Numbered from the stretch's first letter, positions 26,583 through 35,312 are shown. The stretch: DNA of 64,000 nucleotides from Planctomycetota bacterium (GCA_020831805.1 JAFIFX010000003.1:1-64000), one strand, 5' to 3'. The notes: a model not told the origin generated them from the sequence alone. Made by a program: numbers and translations.

Positions 26583-27962
26583 ATGGGCATGCCGGATGGA
26601 TTTGTGTGGGGTGTGGCCTCGGCCTCGTACCAGGTCGAGGGCGCGGCCGCGGAAGGCGGACGCTCGCCGAGCGTCTGGGACGAGTTCTCGCGCACGCCCG
26701 GCAAGGTCTTCGAGGGGCACACCGGCGATGTCGCCTGCGGGAGCTACCACCGCATCGACGAGGATGTCGGCCTGATCGCGGGATTGGGCGCGACCGGATA
26801 CCGGCTGTCCATCGCGTGGCCACGCGTGATGCCGGACGGGACAGGGGCGTTCAACGAGGAAGGCCTGTCCTACTACGACCGCCTGATCGACGCCCTGCTC
26901 GCCCGCGGCGTGGACCCCTGGGTCACGCTGTACCACTGGGACATGCCCGCCTGCCTCCAGCACCGCGACGGCTGGCTGAACCCAGAGAGCCCGAAGTGGT
27001 TCGCCGAGTACACCGCGGCGGTCGTCGACCGGCTCTCGGACCGGATCACGCACTGGTTCACGCTCAACGAACCCCAGATCTTCCTCGGGCTGGGCCTCAA
27101 CGAGGGCACGCACGCCCCGGGGCTGAAGCTGACCCGCAAGCAGGTCCTGCTGGCCACGCACCACGCTCTGCTGGCCCACGGCCACTCGGCCCAGGTCATC
27201 CGCGCCCGCGCCAAGAAGCCCAGCCAGATCGGCTGCGCCCCGGTGGGCAACCTCAAGTCCCCCGCCAGCGACGCCCCGGCCGATGTCGAGGCCGCCCGCG
27301 CCGAGACCTTCCGCGTGCCGGAGAAGGGCTGGACCTTCAACTACACCTGGTACTGCGACCCGATGCTCCGGGGCCATTATCCCGAGGACGGCCTGCGTCT
27401 GTTCGGCGACGACGCACCCGAAGCCTCGGAAGAAGACATGAGGACCATCCACCAGCCGATGGACTTCTTCGGGGTCAATATCTACAGCAGCGACCTTGTC
27501 GACGCCGGTCCCGACGGCCAGCCGCGGACCGTCCAGCGCGGCCCCGGCTATCCCATGACCATGTTCCGCTGGCCCGTCCAGCCCGACGCCCTCTACTGGG
27601 GCCCCCGCTTCCTCCAGGAGCGATACAAGCTCCCGGTGGTGATCACCGAGAACGGGCTGGCGTCGATGGACTGGGTCCACGCCGACGGCAAGATCCACGA
27701 TCCCGGCCGCATCGACTTCCTGACCCGTTACCTCCACCAGCTCCGACGCGCCATCGACGACGGCGTGGATGTCCGCGGCTACTTCCAGTGGTCGATCATG
27801 GACAACTTCGAGTGGGCCGAGGGATACGCCCTCCGGTTCGGGCTGGTCTACATGGATTATCAGACCGGCGAGCGGATCCCCAAGGATTCCTACCACTGGT
27901 ACCGTTCGGTGATCGCCTCGAACGGTCGGGATCTGGCCCAGACCCCTGCCCCGCTGCGGTAA
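26583..27962 (+). CDS. GH1 beta-glucosidase
   Basis: A 459-residue family 1 glycoside hydrolase without signal peptide, so cytoplasmic. Acid/base Glu163 in TLNEPQ and nucleophile Glu356 in VITENG are present, along with the N-terminal GFVWGVASASYQVEGA and the aglycone-site WSIMDNFEWAEGY. It splits beta-glucosides or oligosaccharides into glucose. ATG at 26583 is chosen (CTGAGGAG about 10 nt upstream; the fold begins MPDGF). It opens the beta-glucan locus and would finish degradation of imported oligosaccharides, although no copy of the locus operator lies directly before it. Confidence 0.95.
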   Translation: MGMPDGFVWGVASASYQVEGAAAEGGRSPSVWDEFSRTPGKVFEGHTGDVACGSYHRIDEDVGLIAGLGATGYRLSIAWPRVMPDGTGAFNEEGLSYYDRLIDALLARGVDPWVTLYHWDMPACLQHRDGWLNPESPKWFAEYTAAVVDRLSDRITHWFTLNEPQIFLGLGLNEGTHAPGLKLTRKQVLLATHHALLAHGHSAQVIRARAKKPSQIGCAPVGNLKSPASDAPADVEAARAETFRVPEKGWTFNYTWYCDPMLRGHYPEDGLRLFGDDAPEASEEDMRTIHQPMDFFGVNIYSSDLVDAGPDGQPRTVQRGPGYPMTMFRWPVQPDALYWGPRFLQERYKLPVVITENGLASMDWVHADGKIHDPGRIDFLTRYLHQLRRAIDDGVDVRGYFQWSIMDNFEWAEGYALRFGLVYMDYQTGERIPKDSYHWYRSVIASNGRDLAQTPAPLR

Positions 27963-27989
27963 GGCCAGGGCGGGCTCCGGAAGGCTGTG

Positions 27990-28001
27990 GAACAGTTACG
28001 A
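27990..28001. promoter_or_regulatory. operator-like element 1 (GGAACAGTTACG)
   Basis: This copy of the AACAGTTAC element lies 29 bp behind the GH1 stop and 121 bp (centre to centre) before element 2. It shares the invariant right half GTTAC with all other copies. It is intergenic and could serve as an auxiliary site for the repressor of the downstream secreted-protein gene. Confidence 0.6.
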
Positions 28002-28079
28002 GCCATCCGGCACCCGGCCAGACACCGCCTCGGACGGCCCAAATCGCCTGAAATCTTGTCAAATTGGGCGAGTGGACTC

Positions 28080-28107
28080 TTGACAGGGCGTGGGTTTTCA
28101 GTACATT
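28080..28107 (+). promoter_or_regulatory. promoter of the secreted-protein gene
   Basis: A perfect -35 TTGACA at 28080-28085 and a -10 TACATT at 28102-28107 are separated by 16 bp. Operator element 2 starts three bases behind the -10 and so covers the expected transcription start, a classical repressible arrangement. The same layout is found at 35134-35162 on the minus strand. Confidence 0.75.
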
Positions 28108-28109
28108 GA

Positions 28110-28122
28110 TGTAACAGTTACG
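28110..28122. promoter_or_regulatory. operator-like element 2 (TGTAACAGTTACG)
   Basis: An 11-bp perfect odd palindrome GTAAC-A-GTTAC with extra flanking match, overlapping the predicted start of transcription of the promoter at 28080. It lies 70 bp before the ATG of the secreted-protein gene. The likely binder is the LacI-family protein encoded at 32988-34034 (inference). Confidence 0.75.
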
Positions 28123-28191
28123 GCACTCCGGGCCCATTCGGCGGGCCCCATCCGTGCATGAGCCAGGCATCAAATCAGAGGGAGCACCCCA

Positions 28192-28869
28192 ATGCAGAAC
28201 AAGTTGATCGGAGCGGCCATGATCGCCGCCATGGCGACCGGAGCCCTCGCGGGCGGAACAAACCTCGTGACCAACGGCAGCTTCGAGACCCCCGGTCCGG
28301 GCTTCCTGCTGTTCCAGGGCTGGCAGAACTTCGGCGGCGGCGTCTTCGCTGACGCGTCCGTCGAGGTCCCCGCGCAGGACGGTACCACCAGCGTCAAAAT
28401 GTTCGGAGAGTTCACCGGCGTCCAGAACGACCAGGTGCTCATCCAGACCGTTCCCGGCATCTCCGCCGGCGAGACCTACACCCTGAGCGCCTACGCCTGG
28501 CACAACGACTTCGACGCCGTCCAGCCCGGCAACCTGGTCCTGCTTCAGATGGTCTTCCAGAACGACTCCGGCGGCGCCATCGAGGCCATCGAGCAGGTCG
28601 CCATCGCACCGAACTCCACCCCGACCAATCAGTGGAACCTCGTCGAGCTCAGCGGCATCGCCCCGCCCAACACCAGCCAGATCCTTGTCGCCCTCCTGCA
28701 CCTCCAGCTCGACGGCGAGGCCACCGGCGCGACCTTCTGGGACAATGTCAAGCTGATCGAAGGAAGCACCGGCGGCGGGTGCGACAACCCGGCCGACTTC
28801 AACGGCGACGGCGTCCTGAACTTCTTCGACATCCAGGCCTTCCTCAACGCCTTCCAGCAGGGCTGCTGA
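28192..28869 (+). CDS. secreted beta-sandwich protein with dockerin-like C-terminal tail
   Basis: A 225-residue exported protein: signal peptide to about residue 20 (AAMATGALAGG), a ~170-residue beta-sandwich beginning NLVTNGSFETPG, the opening of CBM4/9/16-like and DUF642-like carbohydrate-binding modules, and a C-terminal tail with one dockerin-like calcium loop (ADFNGDGVLNFFDIQAFLNA) ending in GC. No catalytic residues are evident, so it is probably a glycan-binding surface or exoprotein. GGGAG stands 9 nt before the ATG. It has its own promoter with operator and is followed by a terminator, so it is an inducible single-gene unit in the glucan locus. Confidence 0.85.
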   Translation: MQNKLIGAAMIAAMATGALAGGTNLVTNGSFETPGPGFLLFQGWQNFGGGVFADASVEVPAQDGTTSVKMFGEFTGVQNDQVLIQTVPGISAGETYTLSAYAWHNDFDAVQPGNLVLLQMVFQNDSGGAIEAIEQVAIAPNSTPTNQWNLVELSGIAPPNTSQILVALLHLQLDGEATGATFWDNVKLIEGSTGGGCDNPADFNGDGVLNFFDIQAFLNAFQQGC

Positions 28870-28897
28870 GCAAGCCTTCATCATCCGGATCCACTCG

Positions 28898-28931
28898 GAA
28901 CGCCGGGCATCGATGCCCGGCGTTCTTTCTT
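28898..28931 (+). terminator. intrinsic terminator of the secreted-protein gene
   Basis: A perfectly self-complementary 28-nt sequence (GAACGCCGGGCATC and its complement) at 28898-28925 followed by TTTCTT. On the other strand it lies behind the last permease gene, without a good T-tract. Confidence 0.8.
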
Positions 28932-28962
28932 GCGCGATGGCCACCCGACCGCGGAACGCGGA

Positions 28963-29844
28963 TCAACCCTTGACCGCCCCGCTGGTCAGACCGGAGATGA
29001 ACTGCTTCTGCAGCAGCAGGAACAGAAGGGCTACCGGGGCGATCGAGACCACCGTGGCGGCCATCAGCAGGCCGTAGTCCGTCCGGTAGATTCCCCGGAG
29101 TTGGGCGATGGCCACGGAGAGGGGCTGCTTGTCCTGCGATTGCAGCACGATCTGCGGCGAGATGAAGTTGTTCCACATCGCCAGGAAACTGATCAGCAGG
29201 AAGGCCCCCACCATCGGCCGGATCAGCGGGAGCACGACGGAGAAGTAGATCTCGATCTCCGAGCACCCATCCATGCGGGCGGCCTCGATGAGCTGGTCGG
29301 GCACTGCCTGCGTGATCGCTTGGCGGAACAGAAACACGCCGAACGCCGGCGCCACCACCGGCAGGATCAGCCCGGCCACCGTGTCCAGCAGACCGATGTG
29401 GTAGAGCAGCTCGTAGCCCGGCGCGATCAGGAGCGTCGGCGGCAGGATGATCAGCGAGAGCACCGCGATCAACGCCGGCCCGCGGCCGCGGAAGCGGAAC
29501 TTGGCCAGGGCGTACCCGCTGGCCGAGCACACCAGCGTGCCGAGCACCGCCGTCGTCGAGGCGTAGAAGACCGAGTTGAGGAAGGCACGCCCGAAGCCCT
29601 CGGCGAACAGTTTGCGGTAGTTGTCGAGCGTCAGGCGGTCCCAGCCGATGCCCAGCGGCCCCTCTCCGGGCGGGAAGAAGATCGCACCGAAGAAATCCTC
29701 CCCCGATTTGAGCGAGGCGATCAGCAGCCAGGCGAAAGGGATCAGCGTGATGACCGCGAGCGTCGCGAGGACCGCCTGAAGCGTCCAGCGCTTCCAGCCG
29801 CCCGTCCGGCGTCGGGCTGATGCGGGAACGGCCGGGCTGCTCAT
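28963..29844 (-). CDS. ABC sugar transporter permease (MalG type)
   Basis: A 293-residue inner-membrane permease with six hydrophobic segments and the cytoplasmic EAA loop EAARMDGCSEIEIYFSVVLP that docks the ATPase. It belongs to the carbohydrate CUT1 family and pairs with the MalF-like gene, whose stop it overlaps (ATGA). It is the last gene of the minus-strand glucan operon. No ATP-binding subunit follows, so a shared MsmK/MalK-type ATPase encoded elsewhere is needed. Confidence 0.93.
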   Translation of the reverse strand: MSSPAVPASARRRTGGWKRWTLQAVLATLAVITLIPFAWLLIASLKSGEDFFGAIFFPPGEGPLGIGWDRLTLDNYRKLFAEGFGRAFLNSVFYASTTAVLGTLVCSASGYALAKFRFRGRGPALIAVLSLIILPPTLLIAPGYELLYHIGLLDTVAGLILPVVAPAFGVFLFRQAITQAVPDQLIEAARMDGCSEIEIYFSVVLPLIRPMVGAFLLISFLAMWNNFISPQIVLQSQDKQPLSVAIAQLRGIYRTDYGLLMAATVVSIAPVALLFLLLQKQFISGLTSGAVKG

Positions 29845-30737
29845 CGTTCCTCCCGGCGGATGATCCAGAGTTGGACGATGGCCAGGCCGATGAGCAGCAC
29901 CGCGAGCACCCAGCCGATCGCGCTGGCGTACCCCAGATCACCGACTTCGAACCCGGACTGGTAGAGGTACATGACCACGGTCAGTCCCTGGTTCCGCGGG
30001 CCGCCGGTGCCCTCGAGCAGCACGAAGGGCAGCTCGAAGAGCTGGAGGCTCCCGATCATGGACAGCATGATGACGAACGAGCCGACCGGGCGGATCGCGG
30101 GGATCACGACATGCCGGAAGCGGGCCAGGACGCCGGCGCCGTCGATCTCGGACGCCTCGATGAGCGTCTGGTCGACATTCTGCAGGGCGGCGAGGAAGTA
30201 GATCATGTTGAAGCCGACATACATCCACAGCGAGATGATGATCAGCGTCGCCATCACATGGGACTCGAGCCACGGGAAGTCCAGGCTCCACAGCCCGCCC
30301 GTGATCGCGTGCAGCGACTGGTTGACCAGCCCGGCCTGTTTCTCGAACATCAGCGCGGCCAGGATCGAGACGAACACAAGCCCCATCAGTTGGGGGCTGA
30401 AGAAGATCAGCCGGTAGATCCCTCGGCCGCGAAGCCGCGGGGAGTTCAGGGCCAGGGCCAGCGCCAGGGCGAGCGGAAGCTGGATGAACAGGCTGCCCAG
30501 CGTGTAGATGATCGTGTTGCGCAGCGCGGTCCAGAAGACCGGGTCGCCGGACATGTCGGTGAAGTTCTTGGTCCCGACGAAGGTCTTGGTGCCCGGCCCG
30601 TAGGTCTGCTGGACGGCGAGGACGGCGGATTGCACCAGCGGGTACGCGACGAAGACGAGCGTCACCAGGGCGAACGGGGCGAGGAAGATCCACGCCGCCC
30701 GGTGGGAGGGCCCGCCGATGCCGCGGCCGGCGCTCAA
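29841..30737 (-). CDS. ABC sugar transporter permease (MalF type)
   Basis: A 298-residue permease with six membrane segments and the EAA-type loop (EASEIDGAGVLARFRHVVIP). Starting AAWIFLAPFALVTLVFVAYP, it is a typical CUT1 family MalF/UgpA homologue without the large periplasmic P2 loop. It overlaps the binding-protein gene upstream and the MalG-like gene downstream by 4 bp each, so the three proteins are made together. Substrate is inferred to be gluco-oligosaccharides from the neighbouring GH16 and GH1 genes. Confidence 0.93.
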   Translation of the reverse strand: MSAGRGIGGPSHRAAWIFLAPFALVTLVFVAYPLVQSAVLAVQQTYGPGTKTFVGTKNFTDMSGDPVFWTALRNTIIYTLGSLFIQLPLALALALALNSPRLRGRGIYRLIFFSPQLMGLVFVSILAALMFEKQAGLVNQSLHAITGGLWSLDFPWLESHVMATLIIISLWMYVGFNMIYFLAALQNVDQTLIEASEIDGAGVLARFRHVVIPAIRPVGSFVIMLSMIGSLQLFELPFVLLEGTGGPRNQGLTVVMYLYQSGFEVGDLGYASAIGWVLAVLLIGLAIVQLWIIRREER

Positions 30738-32122
30738 CGCCCGCCCCCCGCGACGCCGGAGAACGCGTTGCGCTCCATCACGCGCAGGATCCGCGCCTCG
30801 GCCTGGGTGAGCAGGCGCATCGCCTCGGGGCGCAGGCCCTCGGCGTCGTAGGTGCGTGTGCGCCGGGCGTGGTCGGCCAGGGAGACGGCCGCGTCACGGA
30901 TCAGAACGACGGCCTGGCGGTTGTAGGGCGAGGAGGAACGCGCCGGCACATGCGGGGCCAGATCGATGTACATGCGCCCCTTGGGCTGGCCCATGAAGAA
31001 AGGGTCCGGCTCGTCGTAGATGGGGTCGTCCCACAGCGAGGTGACCGGGGTGATGATGTCCGTGAGCTGGTACATCTCGCGGGCCACGCGGGGCGAGGTG
31101 TAGAGCAGCTTGGCGTACTCCCAGGCCTCTTCGATCCGGTCGGAATCGCGGGCGATGCCGAGCATGGTCCCGCCGCGGACGGAGGTGCGCCGCCCGCCGG
31201 GCTCGAACGCGGGCAGGGGCATGAGCTTCATCTTGCCGCCGATCTGCGGGATCTGTTCTTTCCAGATCGAGCACATCCAGTCGGGGGCGAAGTAGGCGAT
31301 GCCATAGCCGTCGATCCGCTGCTGGTGGCCGGCGCCGCTGAAATCCTCGATGTCGGCCGCGACCCGGTCCGGGCCCACGCACCAGGAGACCATGCGGGCG
31401 AGCAGGTCCGCGTGGCGTTCGGTGGCGATCGTCGGCAGCTCGTTCTGGTCGAACAGCCCGTCGCCGCCCTGGAGCAGCAGCACCTCGACATTGTCCAGGT
31501 GCGTGTACCAGAACCCCAGCGCGAAGCGCTCCGGGCTGGCGGGATCGCCCATCAGCGGGCGCACGGCGCGGAAGAAGTCGTCCCAGGTTTCCACGCCCGA
31601 GAGGTCGATGCCGGCTGCTTCGACCAGGTCGGCCCGGTAGGCCAGCATGACGGGGTGGACATCGTGCGGGATGCCGAAGATCCGGCCGCGTGAAGTCCAG
31701 GGCCCGAACGACGGCGCGTTGATCTTCTCGAGCAAGCCCTCGTCGCGGAGTCGGTCGGTGATGTCGAGGAACCCCACCGCTTCGAGCGGCCCGGTGAAGG
31801 CCCGGCCGACGATGGCCCGCTCGCACTCGATCAGGTCGGCGGTGGGCAGACCGCTGAAGAAGCCGGACATCATGCGTCGCTCGATGGCCTGGATGCTCAT
31901 CAGACGCATGTCAAGGGGCGTGCCGACCTCCGCCCCGGCCCGCTCGAGCATGGGCTGGTACAGATCCCGGTGGGTCGGCGAGAAGACCCACATGACCACC
32001 GCGTCCCCGTCGGATCGCTGCCCGCCGAAGAGCACCGCGACCGAACCGATCATCAGGGCGATCATGATCCACAGCCCGAGCGAGAGCCCGCGCGCGGCCG
32101 TGATGAGCGTGACCAATCTCAA
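30734..32122 (-). CDS. extracellular solute-binding protein of the sugar ABC transporter
   Basis: About 462 residues. An N-terminal hydrophobic segment (LWIMIALMIGSVAVLFGG) without cleavage or lipobox motif suggests a membrane-anchored rather than free binding protein; the rest is the family 1 (CUT1) fold with GIPHDVHPVMLAYRADL and WDDFFRAVRPLMGDPA. Its C-terminus is extended by ~60 helical residues. TTG at 32122 is preferred because GGAG lies 8 nt upstream; another TTG at 32155 adds 11 residues but has no site. It is the first transporter gene, preceded by the surface-protein gene. Confidence 0.88.
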   Translation of the reverse strand: MRLVTLITAARGLSLGLWIMIALMIGSVAVLFGGQRSDGDAVVMWVFSPTHRDLYQPMLERAGAEVGTPLDMRLMSIQAIERRMMSGFFSGLPTADLIECERAIVGRAFTGPLEAVGFLDITDRLRDEGLLEKINAPSFGPWTSRGRIFGIPHDVHPVMLAYRADLVEAAGIDLSGVETWDDFFRAVRPLMGDPASPERFALGFWYTHLDNVEVLLLQGGDGLFDQNELPTIATERHADLLARMVSWCVGPDRVAADIEDFSGAGHQQRIDGYGIAYFAPDWMCSIWKEQIPQIGGKMKLMPLPAFEPGGRRTSVRGGTMLGIARDSDRIEEAWEYAKLLYTSPRVAREMYQLTDIITPVTSLWDDPIYDEPDPFFMGQPKGRMYIDLAPHVPARSSSPYNRQAVVLIRDAAVSLADHARRTRTYDAEGLRPEAMRLLTQAEARILRVMERNAFSGVAGGGR

Positions 32123-32204
32123 GCGTCCGACTCCGTCCGTGGGCCTGAAAGGCAAAGGGGTCGGCGGCCGCTAAGCCCCCGGACCCCCTGAGGGAAATCC
32201 TCGC

Positions 32205-32918
32205 TCAACCGCGTCGGCGCCGTGCCGCCGCGAGGCCGACCGCCGCGAGGACGGCGGCTCCGGACGGGGCGGGCACCAGGTTGATGTTGTCGTAGAAGAT
32301 CCCGGACGGCTCGAAGTTCGTCGCGGTGTTCAGGAAGCCGATCTGGAAGAGCTGGCCCTCCAGCGAGGCGTCGATGAACAGCGAGAGCGTCTGGCTGGAC
32401 CACAGGGTGTCGGCGTTGGTCGTGTCGAAGGTCACGAAGTTGGTCATGGCGAAGCCGTCGGCGGGGTTGATCGTCTTGATGAACGCCATGGCCGTCGAGT
32501 TTCCGGCGATGTCACCGCGCTTGTAGTCGAACGAGAAGGACCAGGTCTGGCCGACATTGTCGGCGCTGACGGTGTACTCGCGGAAGAGGTTGGCCTCGAT
32601 GATGTTGCCGTTGGCGTGGTCGCCGTTGTTGTAATCGCTGTAGACCACGAGTTGCTGGTTGCCCTGGGCGGGGCCGCCCTGGCCGGTGGCGATGGCCGAG
32701 AAGGCCGGGCCGCCGTTCGGGGCCGGGAAGGCGAAATAGTTGTACAGGAAATCCCCGCCCGGGCTGAACACGTTGGCGCCCACCAGCCAGCCGTCGTCGC
32801 CCAGGGCGGTTGGCGAGGTCTGGTCAAGCCCCTCGAAGTCCTGCGAATAGACGGTGATGCTTGCGGCAGCGGTGGCCGAAAGCGACGCGAGCGTTGCGAT
32901 GATCAGTGTCTTGTTCAT
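32205..32918 (-). CDS. secreted protein with PAPSG-type C-terminal sorting signal
   Basis: A 237-residue exported protein: signal peptide (MNKTLIIATLASLSATAAAS), a beta-sandwich with several Gly/Asn-rich loops starting ITVYSQDFEG (concanavalin- or DUF642-like glycan-binding folds often start so), and a C-terminal tripartite signal VPAPSG, hydrophobic stretch, RRRRG. This is the planctomycete variant of PEP-CTERM/MYXO-CTERM tails that direct processing and surface attachment. It lies between the regulator and transporter genes in the glucan operon and likely presents or binds glucan at the cell surface. AGGAGAGGG precedes the ATG. Confidence 0.85.
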   Translation of the reverse strand: MNKTLIIATLASLSATAAASITVYSQDFEGLDQTSPTALGDDGWLVGANVFSPGGDFLYNYFAFPAPNGGPAFSAIATGQGGPAQGNQQLVVYSDYNNGDHANGNIIEANLFREYTVSADNVGQTWSFSFDYKRGDIAGNSTAMAFIKTINPADGFAMTNFVTFDTTNADTLWSSQTLSLFIDASLEGQLFQIGFLNTATNFEPSGIFYDNINLVPAPSGAAVLAAVGLAAARRRRG

Positions 32919-32933
32919 GATAAATCCCTCTCC

Positions 32934-32962
32934 TCTAAATCGTGTACGAAAATCTCTCTCAA
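32934..32962 (-). promoter_or_regulatory. candidate internal promoter before the surface-protein gene
   Basis: On the minus strand TTGAGA (32962-32957) and TTTAGA (32939-32934) are spaced by 17 bp within an AT-rich 69-bp gap. It would let the surface protein and transporter be expressed apart from the regulator. No operator copy is here. Confidence 0.45.
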
Positions 32963-32987
32963 AAACTCACAGAAAACGCGCCGGCGA

Positions 32988-34034
32988 TCAGGTCGCCTGA
33001 ACCACGCGGGAACGCTCGGAAAGCCGGACCGGGGTCAGCGGCGGGAACGAGGTGCTGTCCAGGACGGCCAGCGTCGTCGGGCGGATCTCACGGAAGGTGC
33101 CGTTCGCCTCCCCGGTCAGCGACCGGGTCAGCCAGCGGGCGGCCTCCAGGCCCAGGGCCTGGGCGTCCTGGCAGACGGCGGTGAAGCGCGGGAAGGTCCG
33201 CATGCGGATGTCGCCGTCGTCGAACCCGACGATCGACAGGTCCTTGGGAACCCGGATGCCCAACTGAAGGCACTTGTGCAGGGCCCCCACCGTCGAGAGC
33301 GGGTTGGTGAAGTAGATCGCGGTCGGGGGTGTTTCCTGTTCGAGCAGCGACATCAGCATCATCGCGCCGCCCTCGGGGCTCGCTTCGGCCCGGACGATCA
33401 GCGACTCCTCCAGCGGGATGCCCGCGCCGGACAGCGCCGTGCGGTAGCCCGCTTCCCGGTCCCGGTGGTCCGAGTCCGCGACACGGTGGATCGCCAGGCC
33501 GATCCGCTTGTGCCCGAGCCCGATCAGGTGCTCGACCGCCTGGCGGGAGGTCCGCCGGGAGTCCGAATCGATGAAGTTGACCCGCGGGTCGTCCGAGCGG
33601 TCGGCCACGAGCACCATCGGGAACCCGTCCGCGGCGATCGCCTCGGGCATGCCGCTGTTGTCCAGGGGCCGGACGATCACGCCGCGCACGCCCTTGCGGT
33701 TGAAGAACTGCTCGTAGGTCTCGCTGCGGTTCTTGTCCCGGTTGACATTGATGAAGGTCAGGTCGAACTTGCGCTCGTTGACTCCCTCGAGCACGCCGGC
33801 GAGCAGGACCGCCTCGAACGCGCCGAAGTCGGCCCGGACCGGCTCGTTGGGATAGGCCAGCCCGATGACATTGGTCGGCTTGCGCCCGACCGAGGGCCGG
33901 TAGCCCGTCCGGTCGGCGGTCTGGAGCACGCGTTTACGCATCTCCTCGCTGACGCCGGGGTGGTTGTTGAGCGCACGAGACACCGTGGCGACCGACACGC
34001 CCAACTCATCCGCGATGGCTCGTACTGAACTCAT
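32988..34034 (-). CDS. LacI-family transcriptional regulator
   Basis: A 348-residue repressor-type protein. The N-terminal helix-turn-helix and hinge (VRAIADELGVSVATVSRALN, then GVSEEMRKRVLQTADRTGYRPS) are canonical; residues ~60-340 form the periplasmic-binding-like effector domain. It lies in the glucan operon, 6 bp after the prepilin-like gene and before the surface protein and transporter. It is the obvious candidate to bind the six AACAGTTAC elements and to respond to a glucan-derived sugar, with autoregulation through the element at 35120. Binding and effector are inference. Confidence 0.93.
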   Translation of the reverse strand: MSSVRAIADELGVSVATVSRALNNHPGVSEEMRKRVLQTADRTGYRPSVGRKPTNVIGLAYPNEPVRADFGAFEAVLLAGVLEGVNERKFDLTFINVNRDKNRSETYEQFFNRKGVRGVIVRPLDNSGMPEAIAADGFPMVLVADRSDDPRVNFIDSDSRRTSRQAVEHLIGLGHKRIGLAIHRVADSDHRDREAGYRTALSGAGIPLEESLIVRAEASPEGGAMMLMSLLEQETPPTAIYFTNPLSTVGALHKCLQLGIRVPKDLSIVGFDDGDIRMRTFPRFTAVCQDAQALGLEAARWLTRSLTGEANGTFREIRPTTLAVLDSTSFPPLTPVRLSERSRVVQAT

Positions 34035-34040
34035 GACTTC

Positions 34041-35057
34041 TTAATCTCGCAGGTCTCGCTCAAGCACATAGTCACGCTCCGACCAGAGGGCCTTGTAAGT
34101 GCTGCGGGCCAGATTATCCGAACCTGAAACCTCCTGGAAGAGGTCCTTGGGATCATAACGGGTGACATGTCCATCGAGGAATGCAATATTGGCACTGCCG
34201 CTGATCGACTTGAGGTCGTTTCCGCGGCGAGGGTGCCTGTAGTATGGCAGGTAGCTCGTGGGCATCACGCCAACATCCTGACCGAGTTCGGGAGAAGTCG
34301 GCGCGAGTGTCCAGTTGCTCACCTGTCCCTGGCCGCCTCCACCAAGGTAGATTTGTGAAGGAAGCCCTTCCCCACCCCCGAAACGCCGCCCGGGAAGTTC
34401 TCGCTCGCCGATGCTGGCCTGCGTGAACCAGGTGACATCACCGGCCTCGGTCGGGATTTCCGAGCGGAACGGGGCCCATGCCTCGGCGAACAGGATCAGT
34501 TGGCTCCCGCGACCGGCGTCGTCATTGAACGGGGTGCCCATCTGGAAAGCCGGGGTGCCCGGCTGCTGGCCCGGACGGAACAGGTTGAGTGTCCCGGTCT
34601 GGAAGTTGGGTGTATAGCTGGCCGCGGATGCGGCCCAATAGTTCATGGCGTAGGACCGGGCCCCGTTCGGATGATTCGGACACAGCAGGACCCCGCCCCC
34701 GACAGTTTGGTTGTCGGCGTTGTTGAACGACACATTCCGAAACTCGGATTCCGGCAGATAGCGGCCGATGCGGTTGACATCGTGCCAGACCATGTTCCGC
34801 TTGCCGTTCTCAGGGTCGATGACGAACGGTCCGCCGAGTATCGGCGGGAATCGGCCACGATTGTCGGTGGCGTAAATCAGGGTCGCGGTGGTCACCTGGC
34901 GAATGTTGGTCTGGCAGATCAGCCCGCGGGCGGTCTCCCGGGCCCGTCCGATCGCCGGCAGCAGAATCCCGATCAGCAGCGCGATGATCGCGATGACGAC
35001 GAGCAACTCGATAAGTGTGAATGCCCGGCTCTTGGCCGGATTCCCTCTGGTCAGCAT
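34041..35057 (-). CDS. prepilin-like protein, H-X9-DG type, first gene of the glucan operon
   Basis: A 338-residue protein: short leader, processing/methylation site [19 protein letters not shown], one hydrophobic helix, a ~280-residue exported domain and the C-terminal H-X9-DG-class signature ([14 protein letters not shown]). It belongs to the very large planctomycete prepilin-like (DUF1559-related) group, whose members are thought to be pseudopilin components of unknown purpose. GGGAG lies 9 nt before the ATG. It directly follows the operator-controlled promoter at 35119-35162, so it should be induced with the sugar importer. A role in glucan capture or uptake is a hypothesis. Confidence 0.88.
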   Translation of the reverse strand: MLTRGNPAKSRAFTLIELLVVIAIIALLIGILLPAIGRARETARGLICQTNIRQVTTATLIYATDNRGRFPPILGGPFVIDPENGKRNMVWHDVNRIGRYLPESEFRNVSFNNADNQTVGGGVLLCPNHPNGARSYAMNYWAASAASYTPNFQTGTLNLFRPGQQPGTPAFQMGTPFNDDAGRGSQLILFAEAWAPFRSEIPTEAGDVTWFTQASIGERELPGRRFGGGEGLPSQIYLGGGGQGQVSNWTLAPTSPELGQDVGVMPTSYLPYYRHPRRGNDLKSISGSANIAFLDGHVTRYDPKDLFQEVSGSDNLARSTYKALWSERDYVLERDLRD

Positions 35058-35119
35058 GTCTGGGTGCTCCCTCGAAGACCCAAGGTCTGGATCCGTTCTT
35101 CCGGCGGCCGTGCCGGAAT

Positions 35120-35131
35120 GAAACAGTTACA
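35120..35131. promoter_or_regulatory. operator-like element 3 (GAAACAGTTACA)
   Basis: It lies directly behind the -10 of the minus-strand operon promoter and covers the expected start site, 62 bp before the prepilin-like ATG. It is paired with element 4 at a distance of 193 bp, centre to centre. Confidence 0.75.
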
Positions 35132-35133
35132 TC

Positions 35134-35162
35134 AGTGTGCCCGATCCAGCCTCCCCTGTCAA
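35134..35162 (-). promoter_or_regulatory. promoter of the minus-strand glucan operon
   Basis: A perfect -35 TTGACA (35162-35157) and a -10 CACACT (35139-35134) are separated by 17 bp. From the -10 onward the sequence CT-GA-TGTAAC matches that of the promoter at 28080 in position, with the operator element over the start site. Confidence 0.7.
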
Positions 35163-35312
35163 CCCCTTCCACCCGAGATCTCGAAAAACGATCAAAATCA
35201 CGCTAAACCCGATCAAATCATGGGATTAGGCCCATCCAACCATGGGTTTTCCAGCACAGTTTATCGCAGATCTCAGGCCGAATCTTGCGGTCTCCGCGTG
35301 ACGCTGGACGCT

